From Porphyrobacter sp. (lineage in GTDB: Bacteria; Pseudomonadota; Alphaproteobacteria; Sphingomonadales; Sphingomonadaceae), in the NCBI GenBank assembly GCA_027533455.1, contig JAPZUC010000001.1:434001-498000 (forward strand): a stretch of 64,000 bases of DNA, given 5' to 3'. A model generated the notes under the pieces. The model had not been told where the DNA came from, searched no databases, and saw only the letters and a program-made list of their open reading frames with translations. Below, one piece after another: positions 1 through 9,280 of the stretch (position 1 is its first letter; the number at the start of each line of letters is the position of its first letter). The position numbers were made by a program, and so were the translations under genes.

Positions 1-504
1 GACATTTCCAACCGCCGCTTGGCCGAGCTGGACGCGCAGTTCGGCAATGGCATCAAGACCGCCTTCTCCTCTTCCTCAGCGATTGCCGAGGCGGTGGCGG
101 GCGCAGACCTCGTGATCGGCGCTGTGCTGGTGCCGGGGGCGGCAGCGCCGCGGCTCGTCACCCGCGCAATGATCGCCTCCATGCGCCCCGGCGCGGTGGT
201 GGTCGATATCGCGATCGATCAGGGCGGCTGTTTCGAGACCAGCCATGCGACCACCCACGAAGACCCCGTTTTCGTGGTGGACGGCGTGATCCACTACTGC
301 GTCGCCAACATGCCCGGCGCGGTGGCGCGCACCTCGACGATGGCGCTCGGCAATGCGACGCTGCCCTTCGTGCTGAAGCTCGCCAATCTGGGCGCAAAGG
401 CCGCGATGGCGGCTGATCCGCACCTTGCGGCGGGGCTCAATGTGGCTGGCGGCAAGATCACCCACGCCGCGGTTGCCGAGGCGCTGGGCCTGCCGCTCGG
501 CTGA
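1..504 (+). CDS. ald: alanine dehydrogenase, C-terminal part (5' end outside window)
   Basis: The reading frame is open from base 1 and ends at a TGA at 502-504, so only about the last 167 residues are present. They match the C-terminal half of alanine dehydrogenase, which oxidises L-alanine to pyruvate and ammonia with NAD in the cytoplasm. The NAD-binding stretch [13 protein letters not shown] is visible, followed by [11 protein letters not shown] and the family signature [11 protein letters not shown], then the helix [13 protein letters not shown]. The start codon and substrate-binding N-terminus lie to the left of the window. The next gene begins about 97 bases downstream on the same strand and is unrelated. 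Confidence 0.92.
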   Translation, partial: DISNRRLAELDAQFGNGIKTAFSSSSAIAEAVAGADLVIGAVLVPGAAAPRLVTRAMIASMRPGAVVVDIAIDQGGCFETSHATTHEDPVFVVDGVIHYCVANMPGAVARTSTMALGNATLPFVLKLANLGAKAAMAADPHLAAGLNVAGGKITHAAVAEALGLPLG

Positions 505-600
505 ACGGCGCACCGGCATCGACGAAGAGGGGTTCATCCCCTGTCCCTTGCCCGCTACGCATGCGGGCAAGTCGCAGATTTGCGCAAAAGGGACACATCG

Positions 601-2433
601 ATGACGCATAAGCTGACTTTCAGCCTCGCCATGGCGCTTGCCGCGGCGACGCTTCCTGCCACCGGGGCCCTCGCCCGGACCGGCGCTCCCGTCGCCGCAG
701 CACAGTCCGAGGACGCGCGCCTGACCGCCTTCCTCGACGCCGAGTTTGCGGCTTACGTGAAAACCCAGCCGCAGTTGGCGACGCGGCTCGGCATCAAGGA
801 GGGCGGGGACCGCTGGAACGACAATTCGGACGCGGGCGCGCGGGCGGAAGTCGAATGGCGCAAGGCCAGCGTGGCGCGGATGAAAGCACAGTTCGACCGT
901 GCGAAGCTTTCGCCCGAGGCGCAGGTCAATTTCGATATCTGGGCACTGGAAGCGGACCGCGCCGAGCAGTCCTTCGCCAACCGCATCTACCGCCCGCCGT
1001 TCTATTCACGGCTCTATTCGGCGCATAGCCAGCTGCCCGATTTCCTGATCAACACCCACTCGGTTGCGGACGTGACCGATCTGAAGAACTACATCGCCCG
1101 CTTGCGCGGATTGCCCGCGGTGCTCGATTTCGCGCTGGAGCGCACCGAGGCGAGTCAGGCGGCAGGCGTCAATCTGCCGCGCTTCCAGATCGAGACGATC
1201 ATCGAAGGCAGCCGCAAGCTGACCTCGGGCGCGCCGTTTGGTGAGGGCAATGATGCCGCGCTGTGGGCCGATGTGAAGGCCAAGACCGCGGGCCTTGTTA
1301 CCGCTGGAAAGCTGTCGCAGGGCGAGGCCGATGCGCTGCTTGAAGAGGCCAAGGCCGCGATCCTCGCCACCCAGCCGGCCTATGCGAAGGTTTTCCAGTG
1401 GGCGGAACGCAGCCTGCCGACCGCCCCGAGCGGCAAGGTCGGCGCTTTGACCTTGCCCGATGGCCTTGCCTACTACGAGCGCGAGCTGAAGCTTGTAACC
1501 ACCACCGACATGACCGCCGCCGAAATCCACGCCAAGGGCCGCGCCGAAGTCGCCCGGATCGAGGCGGGGCAGGACGCGCTCGCCCGTCAGGCAGGGCTGG
1601 CCGATCGCCACGCCTTCTATGCCGAGCGCGCCAAGCTCAACCCGCCGCGCCAGTATGACGACGCGGCGCGCAAGGAATATCTCGACACCGCCAACGCTTT
1701 CGTCGCGCACACCCGTTCGCTGCTGGCGCCCTATTTCGGTACCCTGCCGGCTTACGGGATCGAAGTGGTGCGCGAGCCGGCGTTCTCGGAAGTCGCAGGC
1801 GGCGCCGCCCATGCCTCGGCGCCTAGCCCGGATGGCAAGCGACCGGCCAAGACCTATGTCCACCTCGTCGGGACTGTCCCCGATCCGGCGGCGATGTACA
1901 CGCTGATGTGTCATGAAGCGGTGCCGGGCCATAATATGCAGGGCGATATCCAGGTGCGCCAGAAGGGTGGACCGAAGTTCCGTTCTGTCACCGGCTATGT
2001 CGCCTTTGGTGAGGGCTGGGCGCTTTATGCCGAGAACCTCTGCAAGGAGATGAATGCCTTCCCCGATGTAGCGGCGGACTTCATGCGTCTCGACGCCGAA
2101 CTGTTCCGCGCCGCGCGGCTTGTGGTCGACACGGGCATCCACGCGATGGGCTGGACCGAGGACGAGGCGGTCACCTACATGAACACCACCGGCCGTCAGC
2201 CGATCGAGCGGTCACGCTCCGAAGTGCGGCGCTACATCACGCTCCCGGGACAGGCGACCGGCTACAAGATCGGGATGCTCAAGATCATGGAGTTGCGTCA
2301 GCGCGCCGAGGCCAAGTTGGGCAGCAAGTTCGACATCAAGGGCTTCCACGATCTGCTGATCGCCAGCGGATCGCAGCCGCTCTCGATCCTCGAGCGCCGC
2401 GTGGACGAGTGGATCGCCAGAACAGCAGGCTGA
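601..2433 (+). CDS. DUF885 family protein, exported metallopeptidase-like
   Basis: This is a 610-residue protein of the DUF885 family. I chose the ATG at 601 because it directly starts a signal peptide (MTHKLTFSLAMALAAATLP with an Ala-rich cleavage region ending ALA); the frame could open at a TTG at 580, but that would put charged residues before the signal. The family's zinc-type motif is visible as HEAVPGH in the C-terminal half, preceded by LMCHE and followed by FGEGWALYAE, whose Glu is also conserved. Members are thought to be peptidases, but substrates are mostly unknown. The product should be periplasmic or a lipid-free exported enzyme. It ends 21 bases before a perfect hairpin. Confidence 0.88.
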   Translation: MTHKLTFSLAMALAAATLPATGALARTGAPVAAAQSEDARLTAFLDAEFAAYVKTQPQLATRLGIKEGGDRWNDNSDAGARAEVEWRKASVARMKAQFDRAKLSPEAQVNFDIWALEADRAEQSFANRIYRPPFYSRLYSAHSQLPDFLINTHSVADVTDLKNYIARLRGLPAVLDFALERTEASQAAGVNLPRFQIETIIEGSRKLTSGAPFGEGNDAALWADVKAKTAGLVTAGKLSQGEADALLEEAKAAILATQPAYAKVFQWAERSLPTAPSGKVGALTLPDGLAYYERELKLVTTTDMTAAEIHAKGRAEVARIEAGQDALARQAGLADRHAFYAERAKLNPPRQYDDAARKEYLDTANAFVAHTRSLLAPYFGTLPAYGIEVVREPAFSEVAGGAAHASAPSPDGKRPAKTYVHLVGTVPDPAAMYTLMCHEAVPGHNMQGDIQVRQKGGPKFRSVTGYVAFGEGWALYAENLCKEMNAFPDVAADFMRLDAELFRAARLVVDTGIHAMGWTEDEAVTYMNTTGRQPIERSRSEVRRYITLPGQATGYKIGMLKIMELRQRAEAKLGSKFDIKGFHDLLIASGSQPLSILERRVDEWIARTAG

Positions 2434-2454
2434 CCCGCGCCTGACGCCTCTCCA

Positions 2455-2484
2455 GCGACCGGCGGGTTGAACTCTGCCGGTCGC
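2455..2484 (+). terminator. hairpin downstream of the DUF885 gene
   Basis: Perfect 9-bp inverted repeat GCGACCGGC / GCCGGTCGC with a 12-base loop, 21 bases after the stop codon. There is no U-tract, so it may act as a 3'-end stabiliser or a Rho-assisted terminator rather than a strict intrinsic one. Confidence 0.45.
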
Positions 2485-2491
2485 ACTAGGC

Positions 2492-2519
2492 TTGACAGGT
2501 GTCTTAATACAGCAATACA
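2492..2519 (+). promoter_or_regulatory. sigma70-like promoter for the serine hydrolase gene
   Basis: A perfect -35 TTGACA at 2492-2497 is followed after 16 bases by AATACA, a weak -10. The predicted start point is about 20 bases before the strong ribosome site GGAGGGAGAG and the ATG at 2548. Confidence 0.45.
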
Positions 2520-2547
2520 CACCCCTTCATACCGGAGGGAGAGTATC

Positions 2548-4269
2548 ATGCGGACGATTGCGACGATGACGGGCCATGCGCTGGCGGCTGTGGCTTTGCT
2601 GGCGGTGGGGCAGCCTGCTGCCGCCGAAAACGCTGCGCCTGCTGCCAGCGTCACTGCGCCTTCTGCCGAAGCGCTGCGGACCATCGCAGATTCAGTGCTC
2701 GCAGAGGCTTATGCTGCCGACGGGCCGGGCGCGGCGGTGGTGGTGATGCGGGGCGGCAAGATCGTCTATCAGGGCGCGCGCGGTATGGCCGATACCGCCA
2801 ATGGCCGCGCCATCGCGCCCGACACCGTCTTCCGGCTCGGATCGATCACCAAACAGTTCGCCGCTGCGATGATCGTGCAGCTTGTGCAGGAAGGGAAGCT
2901 CTCGCTCGACGATCCGCTGTCGAAGTTCTTCCCCGATTACCCGCAGCCCGGCGCGTCAGCGACAGTGCGCCAACTGCTCCAGCATACCAGCGGCATCCAG
3001 TCCTATACCAATATGCCCGGTGCGATGGTGCCCGAGAACATCGCCAAGGCCCGCACCACCGCGGAGATGATCGCGTGGTTCCGCGACCAGCCTTCGCCGA
3101 CCAAGCCGGGAGAGGCCTGGGCCTACAACAATTCGGGCTACGTGATGCTCGGCGCGATCATCGAGCACGTGACCGGCAAGCCGTGGCACCAGGTGCTCGA
3201 GGGGCGGATCACCGGCCCGCTCGGCCTTGCAACGATCCGTTATGGCGTGGACGGCGAGGACACTCCGAAGATGGCCAAAGGCTATACCGGCGAACCGACC
3301 GCAGCCGCCGAGCTCGCCTCGCCGATCCATATGAGCGTCCCCCATGCGGCGGGCGCGCTGATCGGGACGGTCGACGATTTGGCGAAGTGGGGACAGGCGC
3401 TGCACCGCGGCAAGGTGGTCGATGATGCGCATTACAAGCTGATGATTGCCCCGACCGTGATGCCCGACGGTAGCACCCAGCCTTACGGATTCGGGCTGTC
3501 GTTTGATCCCCTGCGGGGGCACCCTGCGATCGGGCATGGCGGCGGCATCAACGGCTTCTCGACCGACAGCATCTATGTGCCCACGGCTGATCTGTTCGTC
3601 GCGGTCTTCGCCAACAGCGACAGTCCGCAGACCGGCCCGGGGCTGGTGATGCGCCGGATTGCGGCAGCCGCAATCGGTGATCCCTATCCGGCCTTCACTG
3701 CCACCACGGTCGATCTGGCGCAGGTCGAGCCGTTTTTCGGTGTCTACCCCATCTCCGAGGGCGGCGAGCGCCGCTTCTTCGCGCGCGACGGCAAGTTCTA
3801 CACCCAGCGTCTCGGCGGCAGCCCCATGGAGGTCTTCCTCGCCGGGGACGACCGCTTCTTCTACGGCACGCGCACTTTGAGCTGGTTCCGGCTGACCCGC
3901 GCTGCGGACGGCACGCTCGCGATGGAGTTCCATCAGAACGGAGAGAGCGAGGCCGAGATCAGCAAGCGCCTCGGCCCGATTCCGCCCGAGGCGGCGGCGA
4001 TTGCGGTCCCGCGCGAAGAGCTGGAGCGCTATGCCGGGCGGTACGCGCTCGGCCCGGCGACGCTGACCATCGCATTTGGTCCGAACGGCGGGCTGATCGC
4101 GGAGCTGACCGGCCAGCCGCCGGTAACGCTCACTCCCATCGGCCCGGCGGAGTTCCGCGTCGAGGAGGTGGATGCCACGCTGGTGTTCGAAGGCGAACAA
4201 GGCCCCGCGACCGCCACCCTGCTCAAGCAGGGCGGGCAAGAGATGCGCGCGGCGCGCAGCGGGGACTAG
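2548..4269 (+). CDS. serine hydrolase, beta-lactamase/penicillin-binding protein class C family
   Basis: A 573-residue exported protein. The ATG at 2548 follows a strong ribosome site (GGAGGGAGAG) and starts a signal peptide ending in AAAENA. The catalytic domain shows the three class C motifs: SITK at residues 99-102 (nucleophile Ser and base Lys), YNNSGY, and GHGGG near residue 330. A C-terminal region of about 200 residues beyond the catalytic domain resembles the beta-barrel extensions found in many such hydrolases. Family members act as D-aminopeptidases, esterases or carboxypeptidases, and true beta-lactamases are the minority, so resistance should not be assumed. It converges on the enoyl-CoA hydratase gene with only 7 bases between the stops. 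Confidence 0.9.
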   Translation: MRTIATMTGHALAAVALLAVGQPAAAENAAPAASVTAPSAEALRTIADSVLAEAYAADGPGAAVVVMRGGKIVYQGARGMADTANGRAIAPDTVFRLGSITKQFAAAMIVQLVQEGKLSLDDPLSKFFPDYPQPGASATVRQLLQHTSGIQSYTNMPGAMVPENIAKARTTAEMIAWFRDQPSPTKPGEAWAYNNSGYVMLGAIIEHVTGKPWHQVLEGRITGPLGLATIRYGVDGEDTPKMAKGYTGEPTAAAELASPIHMSVPHAAGALIGTVDDLAKWGQALHRGKVVDDAHYKLMIAPTVMPDGSTQPYGFGLSFDPLRGHPAIGHGGGINGFSTDSIYVPTADLFVAVFANSDSPQTGPGLVMRRIAAAAIGDPYPAFTATTVDLAQVEPFFGVYPISEGGERRFFARDGKFYTQRLGGSPMEVFLAGDDRFFYGTRTLSWFRLTRAADGTLAMEFHQNGESEAEISKRLGPIPPEAAAIAVPREELERYAGRYALGPATLTIAFGPNGGLIAELTGQPPVTLTPIGPAEFRVEEVDATLVFEGEQGPATATLLKQGGQEMRAARSGD

Positions 4270-4276
4270 GCGTCGG

Positions 4277-5062
4277 CTAGCCCTGTCCGCGCCCGCGTTC
4301 CTGCACCGCGGCGCGGCGGGCTTCGACCTCTTCCGGGGCGACAGCGCTGTTGGCGGCGGAGGAGCGCACAGCTTCGAGGGCCAAGCCGTCGCCGAAGCTT
4401 TGCGCATAGCCATCGTCGATCAGGCGCTTGTAGTTCGCGAGAAACGCGGGATCGATCCCAGCCATGTCGGCGGCCAGCTTACGCGCGAGCGGGAGGAGGT
4501 CTTCGGGCGCGGTCACATGGTTGACGAGTCCCCAGCTGTGCGCGGTCGCCGCATCGAGAAAATTGCCGGTGAAGGCGAGTTCCTTGGCGCGGCTGATGCC
4601 GATCATGCGGCTGAGCTTCTGCGAGAGGCCCCAGCCCGGCACGATTCCGACCCGCGCGTGGGTGTCGGCGAAGCGGGCGTTGGTGCTGGCGACCAGCACG
4701 TCGCAGGCGAGCGCGACTTCGAAGCCGCCGGTGATCGCCACGCCGTTGACCGCGCCGATCACGGGCTTGCGGCACAGTTCGATGGCCTTGACCGGATTGT
4801 CCGCCGGGTCGGTGGCATTGGCGCTGCCGAGTGCGCCCGCCTCACTACCCAGTTCCTTGAGGTCGAGGCCGGCCGTGAAGGCGCGCTCCCCTGCTCCGGT
4901 GAGGATCACCGCGCGTACCGCATCGTCACCATCGACCGCGCGCATCACCTCGGCAAGGCGTTTGCGGAGCGCGCGGTTTAGCGCGTTCATTGCCTGCGGG
5001 CGGTTGAGGGTGACCATGGCGATGCCATCGGCCACATCCAGCAGGATCACGTCGTCGCTCAT
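4277..5062 (-). CDS. enoyl-CoA hydratase/isomerase family (crotonase) protein
   Basis: A 261-residue crotonase-fold protein, expected to hydrate or isomerise acyl-CoA thioesters in the cytoplasm. The oxyanion-hole segment AFTAGLDL and the helix ITGGFEVALACDVL carry the first catalytic Glu (GGFE). At the place of the second catalytic Glu of true hydratases (usually PE before the IPG turn) the sequence reads DTHARVGIVPGWG, so a His sits there. This may mean a hydratase subclass with altered chemistry. The start ATG at 5062 overlaps the stop of the upstream ung gene (ATGA), so the two are translationally coupled. Confidence 0.88.
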   Translation of the reverse strand: MSDDVILLDVADGIAMVTLNRPQAMNALNRALRKRLAEVMRAVDGDDAVRAVILTGAGERAFTAGLDLKELGSEAGALGSANATDPADNPVKAIELCRKPVIGAVNGVAITGGFEVALACDVLVASTNARFADTHARVGIVPGWGLSQKLSRMIGISRAKELAFTGNFLDAATAHSWGLVNHVTAPEDLLPLARKLAADMAGIDPAFLANYKRLIDDGYAQSFGDGLALEAVRSSAANSAVAPEEVEARRAAVQERGRGQG

Positions 5063-5745
5063 TCAATCCTCCAGTCGATCGCACCGCGCCCGTTGGCTTC
5101 CAGAAACGCATTGGCCTGACTGAAGGGCCGCGAGCCGAAGAAGCCGTTATGCGCCGATAGCGGGCTGGGGTGGGCCGAAGCGACTATCAGATGATGGGAA
5201 TTGCGCGCGAGGGCGGACACCCGGCTTGCCTTCTTCCTCGCATGGCTGCCCCACAGGATGAATACCGTCGGCTTATCGCTTTCCGCCACCGCTGCCACGG
5301 CCGCATCGGTGATCGCGTCCCACCCTCGCCCGGCATGGCTCCCCGCCAGTCCCGCTTCGACCGTCAGCGTGTTGTTGAGCAGCAGGACGCCCTGCCGCGC
5401 CCAGGAGGTGAGGTCGCCGGTCGCGGCGCGCGGCAGGCCGAGGTCGGCCTCCAGTTCCTTGTAGATGTTCATGAGGCTCGGCGGCACTTTCACCCCAGCT
5501 TGCACCGAGAAAGCGAGTCCATGCGCTTGCCCCGGGCCATGATAGGGATCCTGCCCCAGGATCACGCAGCGCACTTCGTCCAGCGGGGTCAGCGCCAGCG
5601 CCGAAAGCCGGGTCCCGCGCGGCGGATAGACTGCCTTGCCCGCACTTTCTTCCGCCTTCAGCCAGCCGCCAAGCTTGCGGGCCTCGGGGGTCGCAAGCAC
5701 CGGATCGAGTACCGCTCGCCAGCTTTCAGGGATGGTTTCGGACAT
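5059..5745 (-). CDS. ung: uracil-DNA glycosylase, family 1
   Basis: A 228-residue enzyme that removes uracil from DNA to start base-excision repair. The water-activating motif GQDPYHG lies at residues 64-70 with catalytic Asp66, and the DNA-intercalation motif HPSPLSAHNGFFGSRPF lies near the C-terminus. I placed the start at the ATG at 5745 (MSETIPESW) because the frame upstream encodes basic, non-conserved residues and would run into the oppositely transcribed RNase D gene. It overlaps enoyl-CoA hydratase by 4 bases. The 80 bases between this start and the RNase D start at 5826 should hold both divergent promoters. Confidence 0.95.
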   Translation of the reverse strand: MSETIPESWRAVLDPVLATPEARKLGGWLKAEESAGKAVYPPRGTRLSALALTPLDEVRCVILGQDPYHGPGQAHGLAFSVQAGVKVPPSLMNIYKELEADLGLPRAATGDLTSWARQGVLLLNNTLTVEAGLAGSHAGRGWDAITDAAVAAVAESDKPTVFILWGSHARKKASRVSALARNSHHLIVASAHPSPLSAHNGFFGSRPFSQANAFLEANGRGAIDWRIE

Positions 5746-5825
5746 CGCCGCAAGGCTAGGGCACTCCGCCCCCTTGCGCCACTCGCCCCTTCCCCTCTTT
5801 CCCCAATGCGCGTAGGGCGAGGCGC

Positions 5826-6446
5826 ATGGCTGTTCACTTTCACGAAGAAGACCTTCCCGCCGGCGTGCTGACCGGAACCAGCGCACTCGCGATCGATACA
5901 GAGACCATGGGCCTTATCACCCATCGCGACAGGCTGTGTGTGGTGCAGATCTCAGACGGTTCGGGCGACGAACATCTGGTGCGGTTCAATCCGGGCAGTT
6001 CCTATGATGCGCCGAACCTGAAGGCCGTGCTCGCCGATCCCTCGCGCGAGAAGATCTACCACTTCGCCCGCTTCGATCTCGCCGCCATCCACCACTACCT
6101 TGGCGTCATGGCCGGACCGGTGTTCTGCACCAAGATCGCGAGCAAGCTGACCCGCACCTATACCGATCGCCACGGCCTCAAGAACCTGGTCGAGGAGCTG
6201 TTGGGCGAGAACATCTCCAAGCAGCAGCAATCCTCCGATTGGGGCGGGCCGGTGCTGTCCGAGCCGCAGCGTGATTACGCCGCCTCCGATGTGCGCTATC
6301 TCCACCGGCTGCGCGCCAAACTCAGTGTGCGGCTGGAGCGCGAGGGGCGCACCGCCATTGCGCAAGCGTGCTTCGCCTTCCTCCCCACCCGCGCGCTGCT
6401 CGACATTGCCGGCTGGGCCGAGAACGACATCTTCAGCCACATGTAA
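5826..6446 (+). CDS. rnd: ribonuclease D-type 3'-5' exonuclease
   Basis: A 206-residue DEDD-family exonuclease. Exo I is ALAIDTETMG near the N-terminus, Exo II lies in YHFARFDLAAI, and Exo III is YAASDVRYLHRL. The length covers only the catalytic domain, with no HRDC domains, unlike the E. coli enzyme; a short form is usual in this bacterial group. The likely role is trimming of structured RNA 3' ends such as tRNA precursors. The gene is 25 bases upstream of lptC on the same strand and probably forms an operon with lptC-lptA. Confidence 0.9.
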   Translation: MAVHFHEEDLPAGVLTGTSALAIDTETMGLITHRDRLCVVQISDGSGDEHLVRFNPGSSYDAPNLKAVLADPSREKIYHFARFDLAAIHHYLGVMAGPVFCTKIASKLTRTYTDRHGLKNLVEELLGENISKQQQSSDWGGPVLSEPQRDYAASDVRYLHRLRAKLSVRLEREGRTAIAQACFAFLPTRALLDIAGWAENDIFSHM

Positions 6447-6471
6447 GGATGCCGCTGGCACACCCGCGACC

Positions 6472-7140
6472 ATGGCCCCCGAACAGAGCATAGAAACCAG
6501 TGAGGCACGCGCGCTGCGCAGCCGGCGACAGCACTTCGCTGCGCCCGGCGGCTCGCATGACAAGCTGGTGCGCTTTCTCGCCCGGGCGTTGCCGATGGGG
6601 GTGGGGGTGCTCGCCGCGCTGATGGTCATCACGCCGCTCAGCCCGCGCGGCGAGGTCAGCTTCCTGCTCGATCGCAACAAGGTTGCGCTGATCGACGAGC
6701 GGCTCTCCGTCGACAATGCCATGTATCGCGGGCGCGACAATCAGGGGCGCCCCTTCTCGCTACTTGCGGGGGAGGCGGTGCAGCGGTCGGGAACGGAGGG
6801 GCTGGTGCGGATGCGTGATCTCGTCGCCCAGATGCTGCTTTCCGATGGCCCCGCGCGTCTCAGCGCCGAAGGCGGCGTGTATGATATCGACAAGGAAACT
6901 GTCGCGGTCGAGGGGCCGGTGCGCCTCACCGCGTCCGATGGCTACGCCATGACCGCGAGCGGCGTGTCGGTCGATCTGCAATCGCGCACCATACGCGGCG
7001 ATGACGGGGTCGAGGGGCAGGCGCCCTCCGGCACCTTCTCCGCCGACACCATGCGCGCGGATCTCGAGGCGCGCACAATCCGGCTTGATGGCCGTGTCCA
7101 CCTTACCATGATACCTGGCCAACTGAGGATGCCGCGATGA
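6472..7140 (+). CDS. lptC: LPS export ABC transporter periplasmic protein LptC
   Basis: A 222-residue protein with one N-terminal membrane helix (ALPMGVGVLAALMVITPL) after a basic cytoplasmic segment of about 40 residues, followed by a beta-rich periplasmic LptC domain. LptC bridges the inner-membrane LptBFG extractor to LptA in the lipopolysaccharide export path. I chose the ATG at 6472, which gives a normal length; upstream codons overlap the RNase D gene in another frame. Its stop overlaps the lptA start (ATGA at 7137-7140). This coupling and the LptA-like neighbour support the call more than any single motif. Confidence 0.88.
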   Translation: MAPEQSIETSEARALRSRRQHFAAPGGSHDKLVRFLARALPMGVGVLAALMVITPLSPRGEVSFLLDRNKVALIDERLSVDNAMYRGRDNQGRPFSLLAGEAVQRSGTEGLVRMRDLVAQMLLSDGPARLSAEGGVYDIDKETVAVEGPVRLTASDGYAMTASGVSVDLQSRTIRGDDGVEGQAPSGTFSADTMRADLEARTIRLDGRVHLTMIPGQLRMPR

Positions 7141-7721
7141 ACCAGACCGCACCCCGTCGCCACCTGACCCGCCTCGCGCTCGTGTGGGGGCTCGGCGGCT
7201 TTGCGCTGACCGTGGCGATGGCGGGGGGTATGAACCTCGCCGCGCAAGGCATCGCGCGCCATGATTCGCGCGCTCCGGTGACCTATGACGCCGGCAATGG
7301 CCTGCTTGACGACCGCGCCAAGCGCGCCGTTCTGGGCGGCGGCGTAACCGTCATCCAGGCCGGACTGACCCTCCGCTCCGACCGGATGCAGATCGATTTC
7401 ACCGACGTCGGCCAGCTTGAAATCCAGCGGATCACCGCAACTGGCGGCGTGGTCATCACGCGCGGGGACGAGCAGGCGAGCGGCGACAACGCGGTCTATG
7501 ATTTCAATCGCCGCATCATCACCATCGCGGGCAATGTCGCGCTGCGCAGGGGGACCGATACGCTTAACGGCGGACGGCTGGTGATCGACCTCGACAGCGG
7601 GCTTTCGACCGTCGACGGCAATGCCAGCGGAGGCTCCGCGGCAACCCCCGGTGCACCGTCAGGCCGGGGCAGGGTGACCGGGAGCTTCTCCGTTCCGCAG
7701 AACCGCGAGAAGAAGAACTAG
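7137..7721 (+). CDS. lptA: LPS export periplasmic bridge protein LptA (OstA-like)
   Basis: A 194-residue periplasmic protein with an N-terminal signal or anchor (LALVWGLGGFALTVAMAGG) and an OstA/LptA-type beta-jellyroll domain. The repeated short strands typical of the family are visible, for example GNGLLDDRAKRAVLGGGV, LRSDRMQIDF, ITATGGVVITRGD and GDNAVYDFNRRIITIAGNV. It should form the filament that carries lipopolysaccharide across the periplasm to the outer-membrane LptDE complex; lptE is found at 10.3-10.8 kb here. The 3' end faces the sugar-transferase gene convergently, 52 bases away. lptB is not in the window. Confidence 0.9.
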   Translation: MNQTAPRRHLTRLALVWGLGGFALTVAMAGGMNLAAQGIARHDSRAPVTYDAGNGLLDDRAKRAVLGGGVTVIQAGLTLRSDRMQIDFTDVGQLEIQRITATGGVVITRGDEQASGDNAVYDFNRRIITIAGNVALRRGTDTLNGGRLVIDLDSGLSTVDGNASGGSAATPGAPSGRGRVTGSFSVPQNREKKN

Positions 7722-7773
7722 GGCGCGAGGCCTTGCCCGCCGCGCTGACCGGCCCGATAAGCTAGAGTGAAGC

Positions 7774-9174
7774 CTAGAACGCGTTCTTGTGGATCAGCAC
7801 CCGCGCGGTGCGCAGTACGATCCCGACGTCGCGTAGCAGCGACCATCCCGCGAAATTGAGATCGGACTGGAGCCGGTCGATCAGGTCCTTCTCCTGCTCG
7901 GTCGCCCCGCGATGGCCGCGCACCTGCGCCAGACCGGTCAGGCCCGGCTTGAGGCAGTGACGCTGCCAATAGGTGCGATCGACCTCCCAGAAATACTTGT
8001 TGTTCGCCCGGCTGCCAAGCGCGTGCGGACGCGGGCCGACAATCGACATGTCGCCCGACGGCACGTTGAACAGCTGCGGCAGTTCATCGATGCTGGTGCG
8101 GCGGATGAAGGCGCCGATGCGGGTCACCCGTTCATCGTGGCGCGCGGCGGAACGATCGCCCGCATGATCGAGCTTGTCCTCGCGCATCGAGCGGAACTTG
8201 AACATCTCGAAGAACTGGTTGCCGCGTCCCAGACGGCGCTGGACGAACAGCACCGGCCCGCCATCTTCCAGCTTGATCAGCAGCGCAGTCACCAGCAGCA
8301 CCGGCGACAGGGCGAGCAGCGCCAACGCGGCCACCACCACATCGAAGCCGCGCTTCAGGACCCGCACTCGCAAAGCTAGCGGCCCTGTCGAGACCACGAG
8401 CGTGGTGCGGCCGAACTCGTCATAGCGGTGCACCCCCATCACGCCGAGACCATGGGCAGGCTGGCTAACGATCTCGCCATAGACACCTGCGCTTTTGAGC
8501 AGGAAGGCCCAGTCCTTGCGCCGCTCCCGCGGGCAACTGACCACCACCTGATCCTGATTGCGCGGCAGCTTGCCGAGCCGGTCGAGCATGAAGGGATCGT
8601 GGCTGGCCGGATCGAGGTTGTAATCCGCCGCCGCGATGTGGTCTGCGCCCGTAAAGTCGAAGCTCGGGCCGCCATCCTCGATCACCAGCCGGTTCGAAAT
8701 ACGCCCGCCCCAGCGCCGGGCGACCACCATCGCCATCAGCCGCCGCGATGCCACCAGCAGCGAAGCGGTGAGGACCAGCCCGATGGTGACCACCGCGCGC
8801 GAGAAATCCTGGTTCGATTTGGTGTAGAAGGCGACGAAGTTGAGCAACGCCGCCGAAATCGCGAGCGCCATCACGCTCTGACGCGCGGCGAACATCCAGT
8901 CGTTCAGCGCGCGCACGCCGTAGCTCCGGTTGTAGAGCGCGATGGTGAAGAACAGCGGAAGCATGCCCTGCGCCGCGATCATCGCACGGGGATGGGCCCA
9001 AGTATTTTCCCAGATCAGCGCAGCCAGCGCGAAGCTGAGATTGAACAGCGCCGCATCAACCAGAAGCATGACGATATAGGCACGCAATCTGCGCCGTTCG
9101 AGCGACGGCGCGATCGTGCTGTCCACCGATTGAAGCCGGACAGCTTCAAGCAGCTGCGGCGTGGCGCGGTTCAT
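7774..9174 (-). CDS. undecaprenyl-phosphate sugar phosphotransferase (exopolysaccharide initiation)
   Basis: A 466-residue inner-membrane protein of the polyisoprenyl-phosphate hexose-1-phosphate transferase family. The N-terminal third holds four to five membrane helices, a soluble middle domain follows, then a fifth helix ([23 protein letters not shown]) leads into the catalytic domain. Catalytic-domain motifs include [18 protein letters not shown] and SIVGPRPH. Such enzymes load the first sugar of an exopolysaccharide or O-unit onto undecaprenyl phosphate. No other polysaccharide genes adjoin it, so it is an orphan initiator here. An AT-rich inverted repeat lies 55 bases upstream of its start. 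Confidence 0.9.
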   Translation of the reverse strand: MNRATPQLLEAVRLQSVDSTIAPSLERRRLRAYIVMLLVDAALFNLSFALAALIWENTWAHPRAMIAAQGMLPLFFTIALYNRSYGVRALNDWMFAARQSVMALAISAALLNFVAFYTKSNQDFSRAVVTIGLVLTASLLVASRRLMAMVVARRWGGRISNRLVIEDGGPSFDFTGADHIAAADYNLDPASHDPFMLDRLGKLPRNQDQVVVSCPRERRKDWAFLLKSAGVYGEIVSQPAHGLGVMGVHRYDEFGRTTLVVSTGPLALRVRVLKRGFDVVVAALALLALSPVLLVTALLIKLEDGGPVLFVQRRLGRGNQFFEMFKFRSMREDKLDHAGDRSAARHDERVTRIGAFIRRTSIDELPQLFNVPSGDMSIVGPRPHALGSRANNKYFWEVDRTYWQRHCLKPGLTGLAQVRGHRGATEQEKDLIDRLQSDLNFAGWSLLRDVGIVLRTARVLIHKNAF

Positions 9175-9228
9175 GCTGTCCTGTTCCCCAAGGCGCGACC
9201 CTCGAGGTGGAGATACCTAGGGCACATT

Positions 9229-9248
9229 ACAAATAATTTGGTATTTGT
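9229..9248. promoter_or_regulatory. AT-rich inverted repeat upstream of the sugar transferase
   Basis: ACAAATA and TATTTGT form a perfect 7-bp inverted repeat with a 6-base spacer, in an AT-rich patch that stands out from the GC-rich surroundings. It lies 55 bases upstream of the sugar-transferase start (9174) and just after the holA stop region (9281). An operator or promoter element is plausible. Confidence 0.4.
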
Positions 9249-9280
9249 TGCGAGTGCGAGTTGCGGTTTGCCACGATTTC

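Noticed and set aside
2548-4269. Antibiotic-resistance beta-lactamase
   Set aside because: SxxK, YxN and HGG motifs define the wide serine-hydrolase family; the long C-terminal extension and lack of an AmpR neighbour argue against a dedicated AmpC.
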